Below are positions 1 through 11,118 of a DNA stretch of 64,000 nt, piece by piece; the first letter of the stretch is position 1, and each line of letters starts with the position of its first letter. The position numbers were made by a program, and so were the translations under genes. The stretch covers positions 19,072,037 to 19,136,036 of the forward strand of contig BSYO01000004.1 in the NCBI GenBank assembly GCA_033239525.1, given 5' to 3'. Origin of the DNA: Nepenthes gracilis (lineage: Eukaryota; Streptophyta; Magnoliopsida; Caryophyllales; Nepenthaceae). The notes under the pieces were generated by a model, which saw nothing but the letters and a program-made list of their open reading frames with translations, made no database searches and was not told where the DNA came from.

Positions 1-185
1 GAAAATCAAAATATGTAAAAATATTTAAATATGATTTAATAATATATGTGAACATTGTAAAATCTCGATCCCGAAATATGATAAATATAAAGTAATTAAA
101 TTGATGATGATTATGATTAATATAAGAATAAGGGATAAATGGATACCGAAATAAAAATGAGCAAATAGGAAGAAAATGGGATCGG

Positions 186-400
186 TGCTCGAACGGTGTT
201 TGAGCACCGGTGAGGTGCAAAAGTGCGACTGAAACCGCTCGAGGACCGCCTCAAACGGAGCAAAGGCACGGTAGCCTACGAGGCTTGCACTCGTGTAGCA
301 CTCGAGCCCAACCGAGGTGCAAAATTAGGAGAGTGGGTGCTCGAACACCGCTCGACTGGTGCTTGAGCGCCAGTCACGGGCCATATACGTGATCCCTCTT
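186..400 (+). repeat. GC-richer CTCGA-containing segment inside the solo LTR
   Basis: In otherwise AT-rich DNA this stretch is GC-richer and repeats variants of GTGCTCGAAC, GAGCACC, CACTCGAGC and GCTTGAGCGCC on both strands, which gives short inverted repeats such as the one at 186-208. It is followed by a purine-rich AGAGGGAGAGAAGCAG tract. By position it is probably the promoter-proximal part of the LTR. It encodes no convincing protein. Similar CTCGAGC motifs occur in the 255-bp tandem repeat at 50804-51310. Confidence 0.5.
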
Positions 401-1240
401 TCTTCTTTTTAAACGAGGGAAATTGAGAGGGAGAGAAGCAGAAGCTGACGACAGAACGAGAGAAGAAGATGAGAGGAAGGAGACGGAAGAGAAAAGGAAT
501 GGAAAAATCTTCCATCCAACTCCGATCAGAGTAAGGGTAACTGTAAATTGAACTCAAGCAAGTGTATTTTGGACATTATATACCATTTTTACAGTATTTT
601 AATATCTTAAATATTATATTTCTGCTCTAAATCCCTGATTCTGCATGTGTACTATAAATAATACCTATTTTTCCTAATTAATCGGATAAATTTCATATTT
701 ACTAGCATGTACTACAATATTTACCTCCGATTTTATGTATAAATATATATTTGGTGTTTGTTTATCGTTCGAAAGTTTTGGCAAAACCCTAAACACGAAA
801 ATAAAGTGATTTAACAGTTTCAATCTATAAACTCTGATATGTGAAAGTTAATTTGTAAAAGAGTATTACCCATATTATGATTCGTAACTGAAAAATTTAC
901 ATGGAATTACACTATTGAGTTTATGTGGATTTTGAAGTAGCCTAAAAGGTTACTTGCCTGATTCTGACCCGATTCTTGATAAGTTATTGTGAAATTATTG
1001 AAGCATACTGAAGAATTAACCGTAAGATTTTGACTGATTTTCTAAAGAACGATAGATCATAAGCTTTCTGATACTATTAAATAGGACCCAAGACTGATAT
1101 ACAGTTATATGAGGTTTTTTGGCATGCCTTAGGACATTACGGTGGTAATCGAAAATAACTCTATCCATGAAATTATACGTGGTTTGCCCATTCCTCAGGC
1201 CGTTATGGGAACTGACTTTGGAGGTCAGAAATCATCCATT

Positions 1241-1326
1241 GGCTTTGAATTGTGTGTCCAAAAATACAATCGGTTCTTATTATTATCACCGTTTCTGGCT
1301 TTGAATTGTGTGACGAAAATACAATC
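1241..1326 (+). repeat. Short direct repeat inside the solo LTR
   Basis: The words GGCTTTGAATTGTGTG and AAAATACAATC occur twice, from 1241 and again from 1297, about 56 bases apart. The second copy is shortened. The position matches the tandem 36-bp repeats (8273-8380) of the related LTR, where a GGCTTTGTA word is also repeated, so this part of the LTR family appears prone to repeat expansion. Confidence 0.6.
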
Positions 1327-2521
1327 TATTCCCGTTATTTACCCCATCGACTAGTAGGGTACGCTAGTTGCGTCCCTAGGATATTAAAGTAAAGTTTTCT
1401 GAAGAAAACAAGTGAGATTTGGAACTATTTTATGAACCTTGATGCATGTTTAAGTAGAATCATACTTTATTCTTATTTTCATAAACTGTTTCTATTCTTC
1501 TGATCTGATATTAACGTGGTTTTCTACACTAACATATTTATGTTATAGATAGAAAGTATGATTTATGATTTTTGAGACCTGTTTATATGGAAACTGTGCT
1601 TTCCTCATAATTATTATACGTATTTCTATTTACCTACCTTATATTCTGCATGAAAGTATAAATAATGATTTTCGATACCTGTTCATATTGAATCATACTT
1701 TTCTCTTGAATTATGTATATGTTTCTGTTTTCCTGACATTTCTATGATCTTCTACATTTATATTCTACTAATTTTTCCGTAATCATTATCTTATCACATT
1801 TATACTTTAAATGTAATTGTATCTGCTTTACTATATTATGTTTTGTATAAGAGCATTATATTCTGTACGTTTTAGTACCTTATTGAGTTTTGGCTCACTG
1901 TTTTGTTTTTCCCCTCCAAATAAGGATATAGAGAAAATATTGGATGATCAGGCCTAGTTAGAGCTAACGATGAAGATTTGGAACCTTGAAATTTCTAAAA
2001 ACTTGAGATTGTGATGATATTATTGTAAATATCTGAATATTAAAGGAGGATTATGTATAAATGGTTATGATATGATTTATATTCTATCAGAACTGTATTT
2101 ATTCTTTTACAGGTTTCTATTAAGGATACAGATACTTCCGTTATATGTTTTCTGATTTTGGTACAGATCTTAGAGGCATTTCTCATATGATTCTGATATA
2201 GTAGTTAAGATTGTCAAAATATGCCACGTGTGACATTTGTGATCCTGTGTATATGTGTTGTAGGATGTGAATTATAATACTTGGTTAATTATGTGCTTGT
2301 AATGGTGATGTAATTGTATTGTGATCATAAGTCTGAGGTTTAAATATTGAGTATTTCTGTACAAGGTATTTATTATAAGATGTATTTTGGTTTTCGTCCA
2401 ATTTTAGATAGAACTCTACCAAAATTTTTATAGAATTTAATATTTTAAATTTATGAATCCTATTCTGTATCTATTTGACGGAGAGTCCTATAGGGATTAG
2501 GATCCATTACGTCACAAACAT

Positions 2522-4854
2522 GGTTGTAAGAAATCGGCTTACACATAATATATATGAATTAAAGTATGTATTTTGTAAAATAAAATTTTATAAAATTGGA
2601 GTAAAATAACATGCATATAAAGTACAGACATTTTAATTATAAAATATTACATGTATAAATATTTATAACGATAAATACTTCTAGAGATCAAAAATTAATA
2701 ACGATAAGAGAAAGAGGGATTTAAATACACTTATAATAAATTTAAAATCATCAAAAATTTCTTAATTCTCACTCAAATTCTCATTCTCTAACTTTCTCTA
2801 TCTCTTTCACTATTTTTCTCTCTTTTTTCTAGATTTTGCAAAAAAATGATTAAAATCGATCAAAAGGCATCTTATATAAAAAATTGGCATATTTGTGCTT
2901 ATCAAGTATATATTAGTCACCAAATAGAAATTGTACAGTATATAAGTGTTCATTAGGTACGTATCAAGCATGTTTATTTTGCTTTGAATACGTATGTGCA
3001 TCTCTCAGGTGCATATAATATATGGATATTCCATTAAAAATACATAAAAGTATTTTAAAAGCAGCATTTAAGCACATTTTTATTGTCTAAAATAATACAT
3101 GTGCAAATCAGGCGGTGGTTGAACATTACTCAATCTGAGTGACTTGATCAAAACTTTAATTTTGACCCCAAACTTCATTTGGTTTCAATATATTTATCAA
3201 CCTAATTTGATTGATTATCATTTAAAATAAACTTAGAATCCGTACCCTATAAATAGACTAAATGAAACTTTGTGTTAACCTAATTAACTTATTAGAGAAA
3301 TATATATATAAAAAAAAAAAGTAAAGCCAATTCTTGTAGAAATCAAAGAACGATAAAGAATTAAAATATATAAATGAATATATATTTATTTAAATAAAAA
3401 ATATAAATACAATAGAAAATTTTAAAAAAAAAAGGTGGGGTCCACCACTGTCCATTATTAAAGGGGAGGCTTATACAAAGAGGACACAACAGGCCGCCAA
3501 GAAGAGGCAGCAAGCCTCTCTGCACTCTTGGCAATGGATAGGAGAGAGAACGAGAGACAGGGGAAGAGAGAGAAGTAGGGAGTAAAAGGGAAGTTTAGAG
3601 TGTAAATTTCCTGTTTTAAAATTTCAGCATTTTTGTATAATACGCTTCATTTCAGATTTATTATTTTATATTTTTAAATTTTAATTTAATAAAAAATTTA
3701 TTTCAAATTAGTATGATTCTGTAAATTTTTATTTAATTAATATTATACTTTTATAAGTTAGTTTAGTTTTGTATTACTATCAGAATATTATAATATTATA
3801 TTATATTATATTATTAAAATTAATACATTACGGCTAATTTTTTTAAACCTCTAATGATTTTATAATTTTGTATTTTAAATTTTCATATTTTAATTTCAAT
3901 TTTTTATTTTTAAGTCTTGTATTACTAAATTACTATCGCTCTTATAAATTTAAATTTCTATTGTTTAACTTTTATATTTATTTATTATAATTTATTTTCT
4001 AAACCTTAAATGGATGAACTACTAGCTTATAATTTTATATTTTTATTATTTAATTTTTTATACTTTATTTTTTCAAATCTTAGATGGCTAAACTATTAAT
4101 ATTCTTACAATTTAATATTTATGCACTTTAGTTTCTACACTTTAATTTACGTCACCATCAAACAGTTTAATTTTTAGCAATTTAAAATTTAAAATTTTAA
4201 TTTTTGATATTGTTTGAGCAAATCCATCGATGTATAATTGTTATGACCATCCACTTATCTTCATCAATTTAATATTTTATATTTTTTTATTATATTGGAA
4301 TATAATATAATTATAAAATTATTTTTATATAAAAAATCAACTGCTTGTCTCTTGCATAATTTTGATCTTAAACTCAATCTTCCGATTTAGTGACAAATCT
4401 AGGAGATCCTCTAAAAAAATACCTTGAAATTCACATATCACGAGTATCTCTTCGGTTGGAATATTATGACTTTTGATGGTGGCTACATAAGCCAAATAGG
4501 TTTGGCACCTACTACTCATCAAATGATATGTATGCAATGTCAAAATTATGTAGGTGAATTGTTTTTAAATTATATTTAAAAAAAAAAAAGTTCATAACCT
4601 AAAATTAAAAAATACATCATATGAAAAAATCAACACTAGTATAGTAACTTACTAACCAATTTACGTCTAAAATTATATTAAAATTATACATATCTAACAA
4701 AAATAAATTTATGATTAACTCCAACTTACTGTTCCAAACAATATATATAATACCTTAAATCTCTATTTGATTTATTTTAAATATATTTATTATTTTAAAA
4801 AATTTAGATATGATAAGAATTAATTAAATATTATAAAATTTTTAAAAAAATCAG
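2522..4854. other. AT-rich intergenic DNA without a recognisable gene
   Basis: Mostly A/T runs and short AT microsatellites (for example the ATATT-type repeats near 3783-3815). One purine-rich stretch, about 3435-3610, starts with AGGTGGGGTCCACCACTG and continues into GAGAGAACGAGAGACAGG. It resembles the 5'-leader region of plant LTRs, but no boundaries could be found. The open frames here are short and AT-driven, and none resembles a known protein. Confidence 0.5.
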
Positions 4855-6700
4855 ATCGGTCGATTGTTACCCGAGGTGTACTGGTATTGGCCCTCGAGTG
4901 TTGGATTGAGTAACAAAATAAAGAAAAAGAAAATGGGCAATAATAACAATAATAATAGAATAAATAGGGAAGGGGAAAGGCTGCAGCACAGAAGCTGTAG
5001 AAAAAAGGAAAGGAAAAAAAAAAAAAGAGAGGGGAGAGCAATGATAGAAGCAAACCTCGCGCTAAGCAATGGAGAAGAAGAAGAGATAGAGAGCTCACGC
5101 GAAGCGAGGGAAAGGGATAAAGAAAGAGAAGGAGAAGAGAGGGTAAGCAGCATGCACGGGGAAAAGTTGTAGTAGAGAGGAAGAGGGAAGAGAGAGAGGG
5201 ACGTATAGGGAAGAGAGAGAGGGGCACATGGGGAAGAGGAGAAAAAACGTAGAGATCAGGTCTTTCAAAGCATCTTTTTTGTTAGATCTGTTTGAAATAC
5301 GAGATAAATATTCTCTAATCCTATCATTTATCTATTTCAATATATGATATATTTTGGTTTTGATTTGAAGGTTTAAAGTTATGCATGTATGATTTTACTT
5401 AATTTGTCTATTTTTTCAGCGCTTGCATGAGTTTTATCGATTGTTTAAGAGTTTTATTCTATTCTATTAATATTTGAGGATTTTATTATTTTCTAAAAAA
5501 ATAGATAAATATTGAATATCGTATATTTTTATATTAGTATATATATATAAAAATAAATGTGAAGTTTGCTCTGGGCCTTACATTTAATATGCACGCTACA
5601 GAAACCCTGATGGGTCAATTCCCCTCCCTCTTAAGTTGATCATGGGGTAATGATTGGTATCAAAACTTGGTTCTTGGGAACAAAGTTTAATAACATTAAA
5701 GGTTAATTAAGATCTAAGTATTTTCTTTTGAATCCCAAAAACAACTATTTTATATTTTGATTTATTCTCTTTTTTTTTTTTAATTTATTAAATTGACTAG
5801 TTATTATAAATGTGGCCTTTTACAACTCTAATATTAAAAGACAATTCACTTCTTGACCAATATTATTTAACATATTAAAAAATAGAACAAGAGTATACTT
5901 ATAATTGATAGATTCATTTTCTTAAAAAATGACTCAAACTAAGTATATTAAACCAACAATAAAGACTCCATTACTAATAATCAAGTTTCTAGATCAATGA
6001 AAAATTTAAATGATAATGAATTGAAATTTTATAGTGCTAATCCAAAAGACAATGAAACTTTATAATACCAATTAAGTTAAAGAGACTAAAATAAATATTC
6101 TTATATGTGACTATGAATTATTTTGCATGAAATTGCATCAATCCGATATCAAAATGATAACTTGCTTTGAGATAATGATTTATATTTTCAAAAACATATC
6201 AATTGACAACATGAATCATAAGATTCAAGATTTTTATGTAAGATATAAAAAAGTTAGATCTACCCATTCAATATAACCGAGATTACAATCTTTGAGATAT
6301 ATCAATAATTTCCTGTGGACTTTACTCATAATCAACCAAAGGCCATCATACTAATACCTCCAAATGATTGGGTTTATTATTAGGAGATTTCGGAATCCTA
6401 AGATCTCACATGCAGCTAACACATGAAAATGAAGTGCCCCGGAACCAACTCCATGGTATATAGTGGATTCGATGTCTCCCATCAATATTCAACTGATATT
6501 ACCAAAACAATGGATATATGGTTATAAGTATCCCGTTAAATGTTATGGCCTTAACATCCACCATGATAAGGAAATTAGGCTTGAAAAACTATAGAATATA
6601 TAATGATTCTGTAGTTTCCATATTACTTGATATTATAATATATTAACATAATTTTTTTAATTTTAATCATAATTAAGGTCAAATGAAGCAATTCCAATAT
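4855..6700 (+). mobile_element. Decayed LTR-retroelement relic with an initiator-Met-type primer site
   Basis: A purine-rich leader-like block (about 4910-5245) is followed by AT-rich DNA and then, at 5655-5666, TGGTATCAAAAC. That matches 10 of 12 bases of the TGGTATCAGAGC primer-binding site complementary to plant initiator tRNA-Met. This order is what the 3' part of an LTR plus the start of an element's interior looks like. Downstream, to about 6700, frames are broken and I could not recognise gag. No LTR termini or target duplication were found. The same primer site is used by many Copia, Gypsy and pararetroviral elements, so the class is not fixed. Confidence 0.35.
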
Positions 6701-7017
6701 TTGATTTAAGCATCAAAGATTAAAGATCAAAATTTAAGAATTTATGACAACTTAAAATGTGAGACCACGAAATCAAAAAAAAAAAAAAAGAGCCTACAAT
6801 CGGAATAAAATATTAAAACCAAAAGTATATATTTTTTTTCAACTTAAAACCGAAAGAAGATTGAAATCCGAAGTAAAAATGTCTAAAATGAAATCCGGAG
6901 GCCGGAGTGGCCTTATACCTTTCAATACCGGAATGACCTTATGCCACTTCAAACCGGAGTAGCTTGTACCACAGAAGGCTGGACTGCTTGAAGTTCAAAA
7001 TAGATGACAAGAAAAAG

Positions 7018-7210
7018 TTGACTGAAATTTGTAATATTGACTGGAATTTGTAAGGTTGACCAGCTTTTAGAATGTAGACCAACTTTGAGTAAAGGTTGAC
7101 CGAAATTTGTGATGTTGACCGGATCTTTGACCGACGTCAAGATGTTGACCGGCGTCAAGATATTGATCAGCGTCAAAATGTTGACTGGGAGGCCGACCAA
7201 AGAGTTGACC
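7018..7210 (+). repeat. GTTGACC(GG) array, W-box-like
   Basis: Nine TTGAC cores occur on the plus strand within about 190 bases, mostly as GTTGACC or GTTGACCGG, spaced roughly 15-30 bases apart and separated by words such as GAAATTTGT and GCGTCAAGAT. TTGAC(C/T) is the established core of the W-box bound by WRKY transcription factors. The array lies about 320 bases upstream of the LTR's TATA-like box, where an LTR enhancer would sit. Function is inference; the repetition is directly visible. Confidence 0.7.
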
Positions 7211-8272
7211 GGCTTTGAGAAATGTTGATCGAACTTGAATAAAAGAAGTGAAGCGTTGGCCGGCTCTAAGTAAAAGATGTCTGATTAGAATATGAAGCAT
7301 TGACCCAAGAGTTAATTAGAATAAATTAAGGGCAACTAAAGACAAGGACCAACTTTGTTGATTAATTAGAACCCAACTAGACCCCAACTAAATGAAGTAA
7401 GTGAACAACTCCGTTGACCGTCTGAAAAGAAGTACCGAAGTGAGTAACTTAAACTACTTACTCCCACCTAACATCTGAGAAGAAGTACCAAGTAGGTGGC
7501 TTACCCCCACTTACTCCACCTAACCCCTCCTCTATATATACTCAGTTTCGGTCAAAGAAGTAAGTATAAGTGCCGGCAAGAATGAACAGTAAGGAGTAGA
7601 GAAGGAGAGAAAGCTTCAAGTCTATAGGAGTGGGCGGACAACTGTCAAGTATGTGTACTTCGGACGTTACTCTTTTTAAATTTTATTTTTAAGAATATTA
7701 CAAGTGTACCCCTGTTTTAAAATTCATGCTTTAAAGTTCCAGATTTGCAGAAATTGTAAGTGTTTCCCTGTTGATTTAAATTATATGCATAAGCATGTAG
7801 TATATCTGACTTGCCGTTTATAATGACTTAATAAGCTGTATTTTTTATTTCCATACTTATATGATTTGATGGTTAATTCATGCTTTCTGCTTTCTGCTAT
7901 CTGCATTCTGCTCAAACTGGATTTGCATGAAAATGGGAATTGGCTAGTAACGTTACTCGCCTTGACCGAATTTGAAATTGGCCTTGTATTTATAATTTTA
8001 AAACTGATCAGGAATAATTAAAATCGGCCTTGTATTTATAATTTTGAAACCGACATATGAAACTTATGATTTAAAACCGGTCTTGTAACATAAATTTGAA
8101 ATCAACTTTGTAGTGTGATTCTAAAACCGGCTTGTGGTATAGCCGTCCGGAATGAACAAAGAATATGTGAACCGACTTTATGATAAAATAAATAAGTTCG
8201 GACCTTAGCATTGGGAGATAAAGTTCTTCGGCATACCTTAGGACTTTATGGTGATAATCGAGGATAACGAAA

Positions 8273-8380
8273 GTGAGAGCCGTCCTCAAGAGTTTGTACA
8301 ATGAGATAGTGATAGCCATCCTTGGGGTTTTGTACAAGGAGGAAGTGAGAGCCGTTCTCGAGGCTTTGTATAATGAGGTA
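8273..8380 (+). repeat. Three tandem 36-bp units
   Basis: Units at 8273-8308, 8309-8344 and 8345-8380 each start GTGAGAGCCGT or GTGATAGCCAT, carry TTTGTA in the middle, and end AATGAGATA or a variant. They differ by several substitutions but have exactly the same length. They lie in the 3' half of the LTR, downstream of its promoter-like region. Confidence 0.8.
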
Positions 8381-8986
8381 TTGCCGTGATTGTGAGGAGA
8401 TGTGCATAATCTATCCTCGATTAAAGCCCCCTTTTGCTAAGCAGAAACCTTACCAATAAATAAAAGAGGATTTCTATACTATAACCGGCATTGTTTTACG
8501 TTCTAATATTAACTGTTCCGGCTTTCTAATCGACTTTTACATAGTCCGGTCGATTGTTACCTTATGATATTTAAATTGCATGATTACCTGCATTAACCAT
8601 TTTAGTGTTCTGCAAGATTCTGGCCGAATGATATCTTGTATATGTATCTGTAACTGTTGACAGTATAAACGTTTTATGAAAAATCTGCATGTACTTTGTT
8701 GAGCTCCGGCTCACTGTTTTCTGTTTCCCTCCTTCAGATGAAATTTTAGAACTCGTGCCTGACGAGACGGAGTGACTAGAGTCTATCTGAAGGATTGTAA
8801 GGATTCAGAAGTACACCTTTTGGAAGACCGCCACAAAAGAAGCAGTTAATGTAATGATCTATTAAAATTGATGAACGTTTATAATTAGACACTTATGGCT
8901 ATATATTCAGGAATGAATTTTATGGGAATGAATATGAATGTTTCAGCAAGATATTAGATTGATTTTCGCTATTTTTACCGGGGTCA

Positions 8987-11113
8987 AAACTTGATTGTAA
9001 AATTTAGGATAAAAAATCCTTTTTAAATATTTTTAAATGTGTAAAAGTCTAACAAAATTAATAAGAAATAACTTAAAAGATCATAACTAACACAATATTT
9101 AAAAGTCTTAATAATCAAATATGACAAGAATACATCGTTAGAGCTAATAGATCTGACTGAAGTTCAAATAAATGCATAAATTAGACAAAGCTATTCAAAT
9201 ACATATTTGAAATTTTAATGCTACATTAAACACTAGAATATAAATAAAAAAACTTTAAATTTGAATAATTTTTGAAAATAATCAAAAAATAATATAACTA
9301 ACCAGATTATTTGTCAATAAATTTAAGTAAGAACCCACTATATACATGAAATAAGTATTAGCATGCAATTATGTACTTTATTTCCACTTTCATGCCTTAT
9401 TTTTTTTATTTCTTCCAAAGTTTTCTTAATTAATAAAAAATACCATTTATATATAAATATATAATTTGAAATAAAATTCCATATTTCAAATATAATTAAG
9501 AAAATTATATAAATCAGATTATAAGATGATTATTGAAACGAAAATATAAAAAACAATCAAACCATTCATTATTGAAAAATAAAAAAGAACCAGAATAAAA
9601 TGATGATGATGATGATTTACATTGAGAAGAACAAATGATTTACATTAAAAAAGAGAAATGAACTTATAAAGAAGGATTATGAACGCACTTGGTTTCTAAT
9701 ATTTGATTTTTTGTCTTTAATCAATCTTCTTGTTTTTTCTTTTTCTTTTTAATATTTTGATCTTTCTTTATTCTTATTCTCTTCTCTAAATATTACTTTT
9801 ATTTTGCCAATTTGTAATAAATTTGAAATCCTCAGTCGTGTAGGACAAATTCCGCTAATATAGTTAGAGAATTTTTTAACTTTGAGTGGTGTAATTCATT
9901 CAAACATGTCCGAAATATGTTAGTTAACCAATTTTTAACCTTATCTAACTTCCAATAGCTAGAGATACAACTTTTGATTAATTTTCATAGCAAAAATTAA
10001 TCTATTAATATAATAGTTTAATGACATTTGAGGAACGGTTAGAGTGTCCCATTAAACATCAAAGAAAATTTTTTAATTTTTTATCGAAATGAACTCTAAA
10101 TAACTTCAAAATTCATATATCATTGATTTAGTCATAATTTCATCATATAAATTCATGTACTAAATAATTTAATCCTAAGAATTATAAATATTCAAGGAAT
10201 CACATCTCAGCCTAATTGTACCTATTGTCTTATTGTGTTAGGTCTTTTTAGAACTTGTTTCATGTCAAAACAGTCCAAAATAAAATCATGTTATGTTGTG
10301 CATGACCCTTGATGAGTGGCCTTTGGCATAGTGCGATATTGGCATGACCTAATTCACTTAACACCTCGTGCTAAGGTGTGAGTACAATTTAGTATTTTAA
10401 AAAGGCGCGATGAGGCTCTTGACTTAAAGGATATGGCCTTATACATACCCAAGTAAGATTTATTTTAAAAAAGAATGCACCTAGACTTTAAGGTGTGCAT
10501 ATTTTTTTGAGGCTTAAGGCATGCACCATCTCATAGAACTCTATCTATACTTAAAATTATTTTTTAATAAGTATTTATATTTTATTATTACTTTTAATAC
10601 TATTTGGTGTTCATAAAAATAATATTGATAAAAAATAATAAGTGGTTAATTAAGGAAAGAATAAAAATATGATGAGGATTTAGGGAAGATTCTCTTACAT
10701 AGCTCAAGTTTTTGGTATGAATAAGGCTACACATTGTACTAGTATTAATATATAGTGTAAACCTTGCTAGACAAGTGTCTTTAATACTAAGTTGAGATTG
10801 TAAATAAGAAAATGCTAATTCAAAGAGATACAAGAAGATGAAAAAGTTATTTAGGCTAATAAGTACAAAGGAGTAGAAGATATATTTTTAATTGAAAATG
10901 ATCAATCTTTTTTATGATTAACTTAAAAATAATATTTTAAATTTGTCAAAAAATTTTATTTTTGTATATTTGTGATTAATAAAACTTATTAATTATTATA
11001 TTTTATATTATTAAATGAACCATGAATTATGATTGTTGTTATAAATATGTTTTGGTAATTTGTATCTATTATTGGCTTTGGCATTTGATATTTATTACAA
11101 GAGCATTGTATAC
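8987..11113. other. AT-rich intergenic DNA
   Basis: No supported gene. A short TGA microsatellite sits at about 9600-9617. Around 10300-10540 a less AT-rich stretch has words such as GGCGCGATGAGGCTC, TTAAGGTGTGCAT and CTTAAGGCATGCACC, the style of a dispersed plant repeat rich in 'aggcgc/aaggtgc' words. I could not define its ends or class. The open frames here are short and resemble nothing I know. Confidence 0.45.
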
Positions 11114-11118
11114 ATATG

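Larger units (their letters stand above)
56..2516 (+). mobile_element. Solo LTR, Ty3/Gypsy-like (long type), flanked by AACAT
   Basis: A 2461-bp block begins TGTAAAATCTCG and ends TTACGTCACA. It is bounded by the same five bases, AACAT, at 51-55 and at 2517-2521, the size of target duplication made by LTR-retrotransposon integrases. No retroelement protein is readable inside, so this is a solo LTR left by recombination between the two ends of an element. Internal phrases (a GGCATGCCTTAGGACATTACGG segment near 1122 and a TTTTGGCTCACTG segment near 1890) recur in similar form in the LTR at 6758-8986, so the two are related. The length suits long-LTR chromovirus-type elements, but that lineage is an inference from length and style only. 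Orientation follows the related LTR, which has a forward TATA box. Confidence 0.75.
6758..8986 (+). mobile_element. Long LTR (probable solo LTR), relative of 56-2516
   Basis: The block opens TGTGAGACCACG and appears to end near GGGGTCA at about 8986. Forward-strand LTR features are in order: a TATATATA promoter-like box at about 7532-7539 after CTCC, a transcript-leader-like purine stretch, then GGCATACCTTAGGACTTTATGG (near 8230) and CCGGCTCACTG (near 8707), both shared in diverged form with the solo LTR at 56-2516. No retroelement coding sequence is seen. I found no convincing target duplication, so the ends are provisional. CCGG-containing words are unusually frequent throughout. Confidence 0.5.

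Noticed and set aside
4820..5227. Overlapping 100-135-residue frames on both strands, leucine/serine- or lysine/glutamate-rich
   Set aside because: They are opposite readings of one purine-rich tract in an LTR-like leader. Low complexity explains them.
5655..6700. Idea that the initiator-Met primer site marks an endogenous pararetrovirus
   Set aside because: The primer site is shared by many LTR elements, and no movement-protein or coat-protein motif could be read in the broken frames downstream.
6753..9002. Possible TAAAA target duplication around the long LTR
   Set aside because: TAAAA at 8998-9002 would need the LTR to end in GATTG rather than CA, and the word is common in AT-rich DNA.
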